Notes: generated from the letters alone by a model not told the origin. DNA of 64,000 nt from Dasypus novemcinctus (GCF_030445035.2 NC_080677.1:111407263-111471262); one strand, 5' to 3'; positions 34,773 to 46,524 are shown, counted from the stretch's first letter. Numbers and translations: made by a program.

Positions 34773-37700
34773 TCTCTGCACTACAGGCAGAAGAATCTGG
34801 CAAGCCCAGAGTCCTTAGTGGCACCATTCTTAGCCAAGAGCTCTCATTAGGCTCTATGTTCCATCTCTCAAAGGATTCTGTCCTCTGATTACAAAAGGGG
34901 AGCTGAAACCTGCAACCAAAATACCCTTTCATCTGCCTCAAGTAAACTTTCCTTCAAAGTAAACCTGTCACGCTGGCTAAGTCCATGCTCCCGAACCTTC
35001 CTCACTTCCTGGCACATGCAGAAAAGGGTAATATTTGTATCACTCCCTGGGTCCAGAGAAAGCTGCTCTAGGGTCTCTGCCTGCTGCACATTCCACGTGT
35101 CTGCCTGCAGAGTTGAGGGGACTTGCTGTCTTGGCAAACCTGCCATCCATTCCCTGGCACACTGGTTGGGACAGAAAGCAGGGTCTTCACTGACCTTCAA
35201 GAACAGGTTGCAGGATTGCTTTGGTGCCTGCTTACTACCAAAGGTACATAGGTGTGGCAGAACTCAGCCTGACATTTGCTTTCGGTGTAACATCCACCTA
35301 GCGAAAGTTGTGGAGGAGGGAGCCTACAGTTCTTACCAGGCTCTAATCACTGGAAATTAAGTCTGCAAATAATCTGACTTCTGGGAATGGCCAAATTGAC
35401 CTGGGTCAGATTTCAATGCCAGATGTCTGCTTCCAAAGTTCATACTTGGTCCTCTCTGCCCGCTACCTCCTGGGCCCAAAGAAGGTCAATCAATGGCTAT
35501 TTATCAAACCTGGAAGGGAAGCCGTCTAGGAAAGGCCATGCCAAGGATGCTATCTTTGGTACTGCCCTGTTTCACATGTCTACCCGTAATTTGAATAAAA
35601 GCTGAGAGTCACATTTTCCAATTTGCAGGTGACAAATTCTGGGATTTGAAGGTCAAATGAGATAATCTGCAAAAAGTCACATGGCATTATTGTAAGGCTG
35701 TACCCATTTTGGGTGGTGACTCAAAATTACCTTAGTAGGCTGAAACAAGATCAAAAGTGGACCAAAAAAATAAATTTAGTGTAATAAGCATATGTTTAAC
35801 ATGTAGGTATCAAAAAAAATTAATGGATAAACTACCAGATGGCAGAAGTATGTAAAACATACACAAAACTTTGGTGAGCCTGAGTGTTTTAGAGACCCAC
35901 TGGCTATGAACCAAAGTGTGATGGGGTTCATTTTTAGGTGGATAGTTCAGGGCCTCTGACCATCAACCCCAACTCACTGATGGATTCTAACTTTACGCTT
36001 TACTACCCACCACCTGCAGAACTTAGCTTTCTCCTCCACATCCTTCACAGTCAAAGTCCTATGTGGAGTAAAGACTAACTGCGCCATGTGCAGCAATGAG
36101 TTCTAGATCACTGTGGAAAATAATTACAAGAGGAAGAGCCTCCATCATGGGTTACCAAGGTTGGGTTGCTCCTGACCCATACAACGATGTTAGCACAGCC
36201 AAGTTGCTTGGCACAGAGAAAAGAAGCAGGAGGGGGGTTGATGAAAGTCCTAGTTGAAGATGTCGAAATGGACAATGGGAGGAAGGGGAGGTGGGGGCAA
36301 AAGTAAAATAAAGCAATGACTAATAAAGGGGCAACCATTTCTGCTATTTATTTCCTTGAATTTTATTTTGATTTTTTTTTTCACTTTTGCAAAACATTGA
36401 AAACTTCTCAGCAAAGATAATAAGAAGCCAGCCAAGTTTCATGAAATTTTCATTCTAGAAAGGAAGTATCAGTCACTCTTATTTGCCAACCAGGTGATAT
36501 GTGGTCAAGACTTCAGACTCATTAGATACTCTATTCACAATTTGTTGGAAAGCAACAAAAATTAAGTAAAAATCTAAATACCACAATACAGCCAACACTG
36601 CAAGCTACTTCCTACTTCCTGTGGACTCTCAGTTATTTCAATATGTGCTATGCCATCTACTGTGTTGAACAATTCCAATACCCACATCTTTTAAAGCTAG
36701 AAAACCAAGATTAAGGTGGGGGAGAGAAACAACAAAATCGAACAACACTATATTAGGTCCAAAGGGACCTAGAAATACGTGTAAGAAAGTTGCCTGATTT
36801 CAAGAAGCTTGCACTTAAGTGGGGCTATGAGATGTAAATAAAAGCATGCACGGCTATAAATCATATATTACCAATAAATTCTTGGCAGCCTGAATTTGCA
36901 GACTCTAGGTGTGCTACTTACTGTTTTCACACAAAAATGCCTGGACCTGGCTACCATCTGGAATGTGGACAAGGCTTCTTGCAAAATTTGTTAGCTTATA
37001 AAAATTCATCCATGCCAAAGGATTTTTTTTAATTTGCAAATATAAATTTTAGATGAAAATGCCATTCTTTCTAAACATGATATTCTGGGGAAATGTTACT
37101 TGACATTTTTCAAAGTTAATGTGATATTCCTAACTTTTAACTCATGCTCTCTTGAACACTCCAAAAATGGGCATAATCAAATTTAACCCAGAGAACTCTT
37201 ATTACATCTTAATACCATGTCACTCGGAAGTGACAGCCATAAATACAAATACCATTTTTAAAAATTATTTAATTCATTTATTTTTTATTTGCTGAGAAGA
37301 GTCCAGCCTCCTAGCACCAAGTCCTGGAAGAAGGAATGAAGGGGAAGGAAATGAGCTGCAGAAATATCTGAAATTAGGCCTGGATTTGGCAAAGTCCGCT
37401 CTCTCCTTCCTCCTCCACCGTCCTGGGCCCACCAGCAGCCAAGAGTCTCCATCCAGTTTGGCACTGTGTGCACAGTCAGCATTCTGCACTATGAGCATTT
37501 GCCTCCTTTCTCAGATTTTCTTATCTGAGCCCCTTTGGAGACATCTGATAACCTGCAAGTCAGAGGGAAGTTTCTAAAACTCCAAAACTCAACTGGGTAC
37601 TTTGCAATGAAGAGCTCAAGGCAGTGTGGTCTGCCCTATTTTGGTCCTGTGGTCAGGTCACTTCCCTTCTTAGGATCTCAGATGCCACCCTCTGCCCCCT

Positions 37701-39420
37701 CAAGGGGAAACAGCTCGCCTCCTGATAAACTGGCAAAAACCACTGAGCTCCCTGAAACTACCATGTAGCTGCGTACATACCTTAGGTACCGAAAACAGTT
37801 GCTAAGATGTACCAGGGCTGGGTACAGAGTTGTAAGGAAGGAAGAACAGAAATCCTGTCGTCTCTGTGGGGTTCTTAAAAGGTTAGCACTCAAAAATACC
37901 TACCCTGCCCCCTGTTCCCTTTCAACAAAAGAGCACCCAGGGCAAGCCATTTTTATCAGGGGTTTTGAGATACCCAGAAGCAATGCAGAAAAGAGAGTAG
38001 TTCCATTGTTTTACTTGAAATTGCACTGCAATTTTGTAGCTAAAGATACTATTTGGGGCTGAACTCTCAGAGTCCCCCATTCTGGAGGACTGGTCTAAAC
38101 TGTGCCAAACTCTGCCCATGCTAGTGAGATGCCTAGCCCTGCCTGAAGATCTCCAACCCCCACCCAAGCTTGATTACCTTCCACAGCAGCACAAGGGAGG
38201 CAGGGAGGGGAAGGGTCAGGGTGGACTTGATGGAGTTGAGATTTTTCCTCTCCAGGAATCTGCTCAATCCAAATGACTATTTTCTACAGTTTCTAAAGCA
38301 TAAACACACTAACTAGTATACCTGAAAGTTTTGCCACCAGTTCCTTCTACACTTCCTGCAGTTAATAGGGGTTACTAAATTACAAAGCAGAACAGGGGCA
38401 CTTGACTCTAATTCAGTAACTCTTTTATTTTTTCTATGCATTGGAAAGAGGGGAAAAGAAAATCTGCCTTAGTACCTACTAGGTGTCAGGCTGCCTTGGG
38501 TATTTTAATTCAAATGACTTTACCCCAAAGTTGTGAAGCAAAGCTGTGACAACAGGGAGCGCAACTGTGGCTCCCCAGAGAGTAAGTGTCCCACCTAAAG
38601 GCTTTCAAACAATAAGAATTTCCTTTAACACTCTTTGAGCCAAGCAAAACCCACCTACTGGCCAGTTCCTACCTGTAGGCCACAATTGTGCCAAGTGGCA
38701 CTAGCCACCTGGGATAAGGTGGCTACACACAAGACCCTATTTCCCAAGAATGTGGCCAAAATGTTAATCGCCATCTCTTAGCTCACGGTGGAGCTCAATT
38801 CACCAGAAACCATGCCATTTTGAGTGTGTGCCCATTGAAAATGGGGATGTTCCAGTCAAGAAAGAGAACATGCTAATATGCAAAACAAATGCCTGGTCCT
38901 TCTCCATCACCAGACTTCTAATTCTGCCTTCATTCCCAGCTTTCTCCCTAACAGGCTGTACACTACTCAGCCTCCAGGGACCATTCCTTTTCCACCAGAA
39001 ACATCAGGGATATTGTAAAGCAAGATGAATGCCTGGAATGTTTTCAGAACAATCTCAAGCAAAGTGTCCATGACAGTGTGTTTAATTTGAAACATGCATT
39101 ACTCCAAAAACGTACAAATCTATAATAGGAAGTTCTGCTTGCATCTTCACTGAGCCTCCACTAGATCCCAAAATGAACTCTGCAGTCTGCAGCTGGGATC
39201 AGAAGTAAACGACAGGGATAAGCACTGAGATGAAGCCGCCAATGTCACAAGAGCCTGCTGGTTATCTCTACCTGTGACTCTTAACACACGCCTCAAATTC
39301 ACCACTTCCAGAACAGAACTCCTCACTCCCTCCCAACTGGGTCTCAGGTGAGAAACCTCTTGCTCAGTGAATGGCATCACCTTCTACCAGCTGCCCAAGC
39401 CAGACATCTGAAGGATGTTC
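34773..39420. other. No gene seen
   Basis: About 4.6 kb of unique or very old sequence. Open frames such as 34,889-35,200 (minus, 103 codons) and 35,016-35,360 (plus, 114 codons) overlap antisense and have no recognised domain. No splice-bounded coding exon could be supported. Confidence 0.4.
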
Positions 39421-39429
39421 CCAAGTCCC

Positions 39430-40170
39430 CTTCCCTGACCACCCACCCCGTTCCCCTCCATATTCACAATGTCAGCTCTAATTCCTACACTCCTTTCAAA
39501 TCACTGCCTTCCTCCCCTTTGCTATCACCTTCCGTCAGCCCCTCTCAGGGCTCCCCTGGATTACTGTAAGAGCCTCACCTCCAATTCCCTCTCCACTGAT
39601 GCCCATAGTAACCTTTCTACAGGCGGATCTGGTCTTGTTGATTCCCTTCCTTGGAAATGCCTGAGGCCTTGCCACACTGCCTGTGGGGTAGAAGCCTCAG
39701 TTGGACCTTTAAACGCAGCCCTGATCCAGCCTCTGCCTGTGCTTGCCCCCTGCCCACCTCTGCCTTGAGTTTCTAGCATGGGGACCCAAGTGCTGTGCTG
39801 GCTCATGTCCCCACGCCTTGTAAGGTGCCTCCTCCACCTGGAACACCTTCTCACATGTGCTCACAAGGCCAACCCCACTCAACCATCAAACTCGCTTTGA
39901 TGCCCCCCACCCTCCAGGAGACCTCCGCAGTGCCCTGCCTTTCAAACCTGCTTGGGCGCCCCCTCTTACATATTCCCAAGGCACCCTCTGCATGCATCCA
40001 TCTCACATCTCACCTCGTTGGGTTTAAATGGCCTATTAACACCCATGTCTGAGGCCACACTAAGCCGTGCACTCCCTCCTGGCAGGAACATTACCTTTCA
40101 TTTCTGTACAACCAAACTCTTGCAAAGAGCCTAGCACATAGTAGGCATTCAATAAATGTGAGCTGAACAG
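39430..40170 (+). repeat. L2 LINE fragment (plus)
   Basis: The L2 3'-region progression is visible: CCTGGATTACTGTAAGAGCCTCAC, CTGATCCAGCCTCTGCC, CACCTGGAACACCTTCTCACA, and CTAGCACATAGTAGGCATTCAATAAATG at the end. The small open frames here come from pyrimidine-rich L2 sequence. Confidence 0.75.
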
Positions 40171-41215
40171 ATCAACTGGCTGATTGATCAATTGATTAAA
40201 TATTCCAGGACATCACCGAACTATGGAAATAGATATGAATGGTGCAAGGAGCAAAAGGCATGGAGGGAACCCACAATCCCTTTTCCTCCTCTCACAGGTC
40301 CCCACTTAACCAACCACCTCCAGGATCGGGACTCCCCACTCACCCATCCCTCCCAAGGTCCCTGCCAGCTCCACTGCATTCCCTATTCTGACCCTCTGCA
40401 ATCAGCTCTTCTCATTTCCAGCTCCTCCCCAGAGCAGCCGGTAAAGGTAGAATGGTGAGAGGATGGAGCTTAGTTTTCATTCTCTGTTTCCTGATTTTCT
40501 CTGACCTTCAGTGTAAACAAAGTCTTCCCTCTGCCGCCTCCAGGCCCTCTCAGCTAGATGACCACCTTCCCCTCACCTCTGGGGCTGCAGGTGGGGAAGA
40601 GCAGGGCTGACTCCCAGCTTGAAGGAAAGAGAAATTGAGGCCAGGGAGGTAACTTACTGAAGGATTTCAGCAGGCTAGGATTAGAAGCTAGGTCTCTGTC
40701 CTCTCTGGCCAGCACATAATACTTCTTCAATTGCTCTGAAAATGGAAACCTCAGGATGATTTTGCAAGAGAAAAAAAAAGGCCTTGAGAAGCTGTAGCCA
40801 CCTTTCCAACAAGCTCCTTTCAGGGGGCACCGTTACTTACATAAATGATGTCCTATTATACTGCAATTGTCACTGCAACATGACAGTCTTGCAGCCTCCT
40901 TGAAATGTTCTCTTTGTTGTTTTCTGTACAGATCCCCCAGAAAGAAAAATCAAATATGGTCCAAGCAGGAAAACAAACCACATGACACCCACAGACCCAG
41001 ATTCCCCTCCTGCACACCTCCCCCTGGGGAGGGCCAAAGAGAAAGCAATGACCTGTTACCCCACCAACCCCTGCCCTCTTCCTCCTGCCCTGTTCCCACA
41101 TCTCGGCTGTGTCCCTGCAAATTGGGCTTCTTAAATAAAAACACATACATACATACATATATACACACATAAAAAAAGAAAGCCAACAGCTTATGAAGAA
41201 GAAAGGAAGTGGCGA
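40171..41215. other. No gene seen; (CATA)n short repeat
   Basis: Unique sequence. A short (ACATAC)/(CATA) microsatellite sits at about 41,142-41,170. The minus 127-codon frame (40,856-41,239) has no recognised domain. Confidence 0.45.
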
Positions 41216-41219
41216 TTTC

Positions 41220-41450
41220 CCACCATGGCCAGAAATCAATAACAGTTGTTGTCAGGGTTTTCCTTTCAAAGGGTGACCGCTAAGTCAAGAGTGAGAGAGC
41301 TCCAGTGCTTGACTTACAATGGCTTCATCAGAGCCAGAGTTTTAATTTAAAACTCACTGCAGTTGGGTTCGAATTCAGCTGGGACCTGATTTACTGCTAA
41401 TTCACAGCTCCGATTCCTATCTTTCTAAACTCAGTCACCAAAGAGTTTAA
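41220..41450. promoter_or_regulatory. Candidate conserved noncoding segment
   Basis: Repeat-free sequence of balanced composition with CTTACAATGGCTTCATCAGAG, TTTTAATTTAAAACTCAC (containing a palindromic AGTTTTAATTTAAAACT) and TTTACTGCTAATTCACAGC. The motif density resembles enhancer sequence. This is a composition-based guess. Confidence 0.2.
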
Positions 41451-42130
41451 TGCTGATGGAAGCACCAGTGCAATGCTTTATGAATGAGTGTCAGGGGAAC
41501 TGTGTTAGTGAGTGTGTGCTAGCAACTGCTATTCACTTTGGAAAGGAGCACCCTGCTCAGGCAAAGCATGGCAGCGGCCCTCTAATTGGGCACGTGGGTG
41601 ATAGTCGGTGTCCCCAGGTGATCCAAACCCAAATACCACTGGGGTTATACCCTCACTCTACCCCCAGTTCTCACACTCACACATATCATTGCCCACATGA
41701 GATGAATATCGGGTGGTGAAAATGCTTCCCATGGGAAACGCCTAACTTTGCTCTCTGGGTCACTACCAAATGGTGAAAACCATGGATTTACCTCTAATTA
41801 GAAAACTACAGCTCTCTCTAGGGTAGCAAAGTTGTTGTGTGTCTTTTTCCGCAAGAGAAAATTTGTTTCACCAATCCAAAATTTAGGGAGATGGGTCTTA
41901 AGAACTCAAGTCTTCTTTATTAATTCAGAACATTTATCTTCACCAGTTATATTGAAGCCTTTTATTCAATAACCGCAGCCAAAAAAATATAGCAGGAAGG
42001 TGAATGTTATTACTCACATATTTTACATACATCCATCTTGCTCTGTTATGTGCAACTGAAAAATGTTACCCATTGAAAACATTTCCACAAACCTGTCAGA
42101 GCTGCAATTGTACTTCTCGAAATGGTCCCA
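41451..42130. other. No gene seen
   Basis: Unique sequence; the 89-codon frame at 41,450-41,719 has no recognised domain. Confidence 0.45.
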
Positions 42131-42145
42131 TAAGAAAATATACAG

Positions 42146-42557
42146 GAAAGCAGACTTGGCCCAGTGGATAGGGTGTCCGCCCACCACATGGGAGGTCCAC
42201 GGTTCAAACCCCAGGCCTCCTTGACCCGTGTAGAGCTGGCCCATGCGCAGTGCTGATGCACACAAGGAGTGCCATGCCACACAGTGGTGTCCTCCGCATA
42301 GGGGAGGCCCATGTGCAAGGAGTGCGCCCCATAAGGAGAGCCGCCCAGCGCAAAAGAAAGTGCAGCCTGCCCAGGAATGGCGCCACACAGAGAGCTGACA
42401 CAACAAGATGATGCCACAAAAAGAAACACAGATTCTTGGTGCCACTGATAAGGATAGAAGCGGTCACAGAAGAACACAGCGAATGGACACAGAGAGCAGA
42501 CAACTGAGAGAAGGGGAGAGAAATAAATTTAAAAAATAATAAATCTTAAAAAAAAAA
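42146..42557 (+). mobile_element. DAS SINE, full length
   Basis: Long-form DAS: A box region TTGGCCCAGTGGATAGGG, B box GGTTCAAACCCC, the body and an AATAAATTTAAAAAATAATAAATC tail. A 14-bp TSD with one mismatch, AAGAAARTATACAG, lies at 42,132-42,145 and 42,558-42,571. The minus-strand 140- and 143-codon frames are by-products of the SINE. Confidence 0.95.
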
Positions 42558-42780
42558 AAGAAAGTATACAGCTGTAGGCAGACCATGTGGCCACAGTCAT
42601 CAAAGCCTTGGTAGAATTCAGAGCCATTTGGGGGATTCTCAAAAGTAAATGGCAAGGAGAAGAGGAAGGGGCTTCTCTGAGAGTTGGACTTCACAAGTCC
42701 CTGTTTTAGCAATTCAATGATTACCTTTCCTGATTTTTCACCTCTAAAATAAACTCAAACTTGAAAGCATCCAATTTAAG

Positions 42781-42895
42781 ATCAGTATTTCCCAAGGAGC
42801 TTTCTGTGGAACTCATTCCAAGGGATAAGATAGGTGTAACTATAGACGTACAAAGGGATTCCACAGTCAAATGAGCTGAGAAATATTGGTCAAGA
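42781..42895. repeat. Old hAT-type MER fragment
   Basis: CAGTATTTCCCAAGGAGCTTTCTGTGGAACTC at the left and GAGCTGAGAAATATTGGTCA at the right look like inverted ends (CAGTATTTCCCAA versus GAAATATTG) of a MER-class DNA element. Confidence 0.5.
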
Positions 42896-42984
42896 ACAAT
42901 TAAGCAAGTTTCTCGACACAGGTCTCCACTTTAATGTGCCAATGTGCATCTTGAATCTTCAAGAGGAGGGCACAGGAGGTGTTT

Positions 42985-43085
42985 TCAAAACTTATTTGGC
43001 CATGGAATGTTTTTTCCAAGGAGTGTCTTATGGACTAGGCTTTGGAAATGTATTTTGGTTGCTCCTACAATCTAGTAGCACATAA
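42985..43085. repeat. Old MER fragment, sister of 47,050-47,160
   Basis: AAACTTATTTGGCCATGGAATGTTTTTTCC resembles AAGTTTATTTAACCATGGAAACTTTTTTG at 47,059. Both then reach a CTTTGGAAATG/CTTTGGGAACG block, so they belong to one repeat family. Confidence 0.5.
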
Positions 43086-43384
43086 TCCCACAAGGGGTTT
43101 TAGTTAGAGAGCAAGAATTCAATTCCCTGTGTATTTACATGGTAAGACCCACTGCACCCTGACCTGCCCCAAACCACTGTGGCTCCCAAACCACTCTTGG
43201 GTGTCTGTTGAGCTCAGCTTGCACTGTTCTTGGTTCATCTTAATACTTTCGAACAGCCAGTCAGCCCACCTTGATGTGGTCCCAACCCTGCCAAGATGGA
43301 AAGAAGGCACCCCCAATAAGTCTGGGGCTCACTTCCTTATGTTTGCCTTTTTTTAGTCCATTCTTCTCCACCTTGTCCTGTTCC
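43086..43384. other. No gene seen
   Basis: Unique sequence. Two antisense frames (43,119-43,316 and 43,129-43,356) mirror each other with no recognised domain. Confidence 0.45.
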
Positions 43385-43520
43385 ATTTATTCTGTTTATT
43401 CAGCAAATACTCATTGATCACTTCCAGTATCATAGATTCTGGGATGGGCACTGAGCCTACCATGAGAAGTAAGAAAACGTCCCTGCCTTCAAGGAGTTTT
43501 CCCAATCCAAGACATAAGGA
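43385..43520 (+). repeat. Old LINE (L2/CR1-like) 3' fragment
   Basis: TTTATTCAGCAAATACTCATTGATCACTTCC, then GATGGGCACTGAGCC and CCCTGCCTTCAAGGAG; same family as 7,195-7,330. Confidence 0.6.
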
Positions 43521-44145
43521 AGCAAATAATCAATACTGCTGTCATCATGGCCATCACCACTGCCACCAGCAGTTCTTTATCATTATTTTTTAAAGCATTA
43601 ATTACATTACTGATTGCACAAGAGACTGCTGCAATCAGGAGCTGGTCTTGACTCTCTGGAAAACAGAAATCTCAGTCAGTCACACTAATAAAGACACACA
43701 TCTCTAAGTCAGTGAGTTCTTCCTGTCAGTCAGCCACAGAGGGCAAGTACATTTTAGGGGAGGAAGGCAAGGGCGAGCTCCTATTGGGCAAGAAAGCCAG
43801 GAAGTGGACATGAGCACACTGCCATCAGTCATTTGCCCAACGTGACCCTAGAAGGGTTTCAAAGCAAAAAAAAAAAAAAAAAAAACAGAAGGGAAGGGGG
43901 CCAGGCTAAAGGCAATCAATGGTTTCAGAAATTATCTTATGCACACTGTCACCTGTTGATTTCTATTTCAGTGGCTGCAAGAGTACTTAAAACTAGGATA
44001 GAGGCAGAGGTCATTTGCATTCACCCTCCTCCCAAGCAGCCATGCTCCTCAGCTGTGGCCGATAGGAGCACCTGAGGGAGTCACACGGGAGGGTGTGGAA
44101 GACATCCCTTGCTCAGAGAGAAAAGCCTCTTGAAATCTGGCTGGT
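43521..44145. other. No gene seen; poly(A) tract
   Basis: Unique sequence with a 19-bp A-run at about 43,867-43,885. No retroelement body is recognisable upstream of it. Confidence 0.45.
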
Positions 44146-44405
44146 ACCCACACTTTTGGTTTTTAAGAGACATTGTAGGTTTACAGAAAAATCATGCAGA
44201 AAATACATATTCCCACAAGCGCACATGCCGTTTTCCCTATTATTAGCATTTTGCATTAGTGTGGTACTTTGTTACAATTGAACAAAAAATATTCTTGCAA
44301 TTATACTATTAACTACAGTCCATAGTTTACAATGGGCTCACTGTGTTGTACACGCCTATGTTTTTTGTTAACTTTTACTCTAGTAATATACATACAACCC
44401 AAAAT

Positions 44406-44621
44406 GCCTCTGCCCCACCCCCCACTCCTTTTTAGGAGGTACCGGGGATTGAACCCAGCACCTCGTACACGGGAAGCAGGTGCTCAGCCACTGAGCTACA
44501 TCCGCTCCCTAATGAGAGTGGGCTTTCTTGTTTGTTTTGTTTTTTTAGGAGGTACTAAGGATCGAACCCAGGACCTTGTACGTGGGAAGCAGGCACTCAA
44601 CCACTTGACTACATCTGCTCC
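44406..44621 (-). mobile_element. Dimeric tRNA-Ala-type DAS SINE (minus)
   Basis: Two tRNA-like units in the same orientation lie at about 44,432-44,509 and 44,548-44,621. In reverse complement each reads GGGAGC(G/A)GATGTAG(C/T), then GAGCACCTGCTTCC/GAGTGCCTGCTTCC, the B box GGTTCAATCC/GGTTCGATCC and CTCC. The first unit keeps the CTCAGTGGCTGAGC A-box region. A single 8-bp TSD, CCCAAAAT, encloses both (44,398-44,405 and 44,622-44,629), so they inserted together. They are retroposed copies, not tRNA genes. Confidence 0.75.
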
Positions 44622-44667
44622 CCCAAAATTTCCCCTTTTAACTACATTCAAACATACAAATATTCTT

Positions 44668-44874
44668 TTTTTTTCATTTTTAAATTATCTTTATTTAAAA
44701 GATACATAGATCACACAAAATGTTACATTAAAAAATATAAGCAGTTCCCATATCCTCCACTCCCCCACTCCTCCCACATCGACAACTTCTTTCATTAGTG
44801 TGGTACATTCATTGCATTTGATGAGTATATTTTGAGGCACTGCTACACAGCATGGAATATAGTTTACATTGTAA
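44668..44874 (-). mobile_element. 5'-truncated L1 3' end (minus)
   Basis: Reverse complement ends in TTTAATGTAACATTTTGTGTG, then ATCTATGTATCTTTTAAATA and an A-tail, as in the copy at 1,326-1,782. A perfect 20-bp TSD, TCAAACATACAAATATTCTT, lies at 44,648-44,667 and 44,875-44,894. The complement of the G-rich tract is visible as CCTCCACTCCCCCACTCCTCCC (44,755-44,776). Confidence 0.92.
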
Positions 44875-44894
44875 TCAAACATACAAATATTCTT

Positions 44895-45945
44895 AATGTG
44901 CTTTCTTTTTAGGGTTTAAATTGAGTAAGCCATAGCACAGTTGGCTATTGCTGCCATGTAATTATGAACTTTGGGAGCTAGAAGCAGCCATATTGGAGCA
45001 TTCAGCCCTGCCTGGCTATCTGACTCTGACTCATATGGAAGCCATATAAGAAGGCTATCCCAGACCCCCAATTTATGCACCTCTGTGGATCTGTTCAGAC
45101 CCACCTGATACCCCGTGCCCCAATTCTGGGCCTCAGCCACTTGCCCTGCCTCCAGTCCTACCGGCCCCAGTGAGGACTCCTGCTATTCCTGCATCCTGAG
45201 ATTTCCCGGGGGCAAGGCCCCCTGTGGTGGGAGACCCGACAGCTCTACCCCTCGCCTGACCCTCAGAGCTCCAGCTTGGCCTAGTATCCCCACTCAAAGT
45301 GCAGGGGAGTTAATGCTTCTTGGGGTGAACTTGGACTGCAGGAGTCAGGAAGGACCCAGCAGATGGACTGCTGGCCGGCCGTTCCTGTGCCTGCAGACCC
45401 TTCTGACATGCTGTGCTCCCACGTGGCTTCTCTAAACACAACCTGAGTGACCCAGCGACCCGTGGGGCTTTGTTGGGAAACTGGAACTCGCTCCCTCACA
45501 CACTATTTGTTCCTGCCCTCCCCTGTTTCTCCTCCCGGTTTCCTTCACTCTTGCCTTCCTGGGATTGCACCCCTCAATAAAGTTAACACATAAGGTTTTT
45601 TTGTTGTTTTTTGTTTATTTATTACTTTTAGTTTTATTTATGCCCCCTTCCCCCAACACAGCTCCCTTGTCTGTCTGCTCGTTGTCTGCTCATCTTCTTT
45701 TTTTTAGGAGGCACTGGGAAACTAACCCAAGACCCCCATGTGGGAGGCACGTGCCCAATTGCTGCTGGTTGTGGTGTCTTCTGGTTGCAGTGTCTGCTCA
45801 TTGTGGCATCTACTTGTGTTCTTTAGAAGGCACTGGGAACCCAACCAGGTACCTTCCATATGGGAGGGAGATGCCCAATTGCTTGAGCCACACCTGCTTC
45901 CTAACACATAAGCCTCCAGCTCTATTTTCTAGGGGACCCAGGCCA
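44895..45945 (+). mobile_element. Candidate solo LTR with nested SINE
   Basis: After the L1 copy, a GC-rich sequence runs to an AATAAA (45,575-45,580; CCCCTCAATAAAGTTAACAC) and then CTCCAGCTCTATTTTCTAGGGG plus ACCCAGGCCAAGACTGGTGG. This R/U5-like ending (AATAAA, pyrimidine-rich, G/C stretch) and a CATATAAGAAGG TATA-like box at about 45,044 suggest an endogenous-retrovirus LTR. The dimeric DAS SINE at 45,595-45,901 splits it. No LTR termini or TSD are confirmed, so a gene-derived sequence is also possible. Confidence 0.35.
45595..45901 (-). mobile_element. Dimeric DAS SINE (minus)
   Basis: In reverse complement it starts GGAAGCAGGTGTGGCTCAAGC (A box) with GGTTGGGTTCCC, then a second unit CAATTGGGCACGTGCCTCC ... 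TTGGGTTAGTTTCCCAGTGCC. The tail is AACGAGCAGACAGACAAGGG and AATAAATAAACAAAA. A perfect 11-bp TSD, TAACACATAAG, lies at 45,584-45,594 and 45,902-45,912. The second unit has lost its A-box half. Confidence 0.85.
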
Positions 45946-46119
45946 AGACTGGTGGCCAAGGGCAGACAGAGCAAGAGTGCAAAGCGCTAGGTCCCTCTAT
46001 TGCTTTAACCTGAGCACTTCTCTCAGCTGTCCTATCAATTAGAAGTCCACCTAGAAATATCCTTTGAATAAAGGGTTCCACTGTATATGTATGAAAATAT
46101 TTTAAAAATCACTGATCTA

Positions 46120-46262
46120 GACCATCCCCCTCATTTTATTAGCAGTAATACTAAGACATAAAGTGATTTTCCCAAGGCACCTTAGCTGGTATGCACCAGA
46201 GCTGGAATTGCCTGTCTCTACCTATCTGTCTCAGAAGCCTAGCTCTCCCACAGCACTAGTGG
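46120..46262 (-). repeat. MIR SINE fragment (minus)
   Basis: CATCCCCCTCATTTTATTAGCAG, AAAGTGATTTTCCCAAGGCACC and TTAGCTGGTATGCACCAGAGCTGG match the reverse-complement MIR core. Confidence 0.75.
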
Positions 46263-46509
46263 TTTTGAATGAGGGGAACATCCAGAATCATCTAGGAATT
46301 TTTTAAAAGGATTGATGTCTGAACCTCACTCCTGTTTGAGAGCCTCTCTACTGCTTTGGAAGGATAGATAGTCAATGAAGGTGTCTGAGCAAACATTGAG
46401 CCTAGAGCTGAGCCGTCTATGCATCTGGCAAAATTCTGCATGAGAATCCAAGACTTACACCATCACCAAAACCTGGGACTTTGTGTTTGTCGCATTAAAG
46501 TTCAGCTGG
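46263..46509. repeat. Weak MER5-like repeat stretch
   Basis: TTTTGAATGAGGGGAACATCCAGAATCATCTAGGAATTTTTTAAAA is MER5-like, but the inverted termini are not clear. No gene. Confidence 0.3.
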
Positions 46510-46524
46510 AAATTCTATGGTAGA

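Larger units (their letters stand above)
44150..44874 (-). mobile_element. Old L1M-type 3' end (minus), host of nested insertions
   Basis: The antisense L1M 3' UTR is recognisable: GTTTACAGAAAAATCATGCAG, TTTGCATTAGTGTGGTACTTTGTTACAATTG, CTACAGTCCATAGTTTAC and CAAAATTTCCCCTTTTAACTACATTCAAAC. It is interrupted by a dimeric DAS SINE (44,406-44,621) and then by a younger 5'-truncated L1 (44,668-44,874). The host sequence itself ends at about 44,667. Confidence 0.7.

Noticed and set aside
42023..42503. 140-, 143- and 99-codon minus frames
   Set aside because: Antisense of a DAS SINE.
44432..44621. Two tRNA-like sequences (tRNA-Ala-like)
   Set aside because: A and B boxes are present but the acceptor stems do not pair and the units sit in a retroposed SINE with TSD and A-rich tail.
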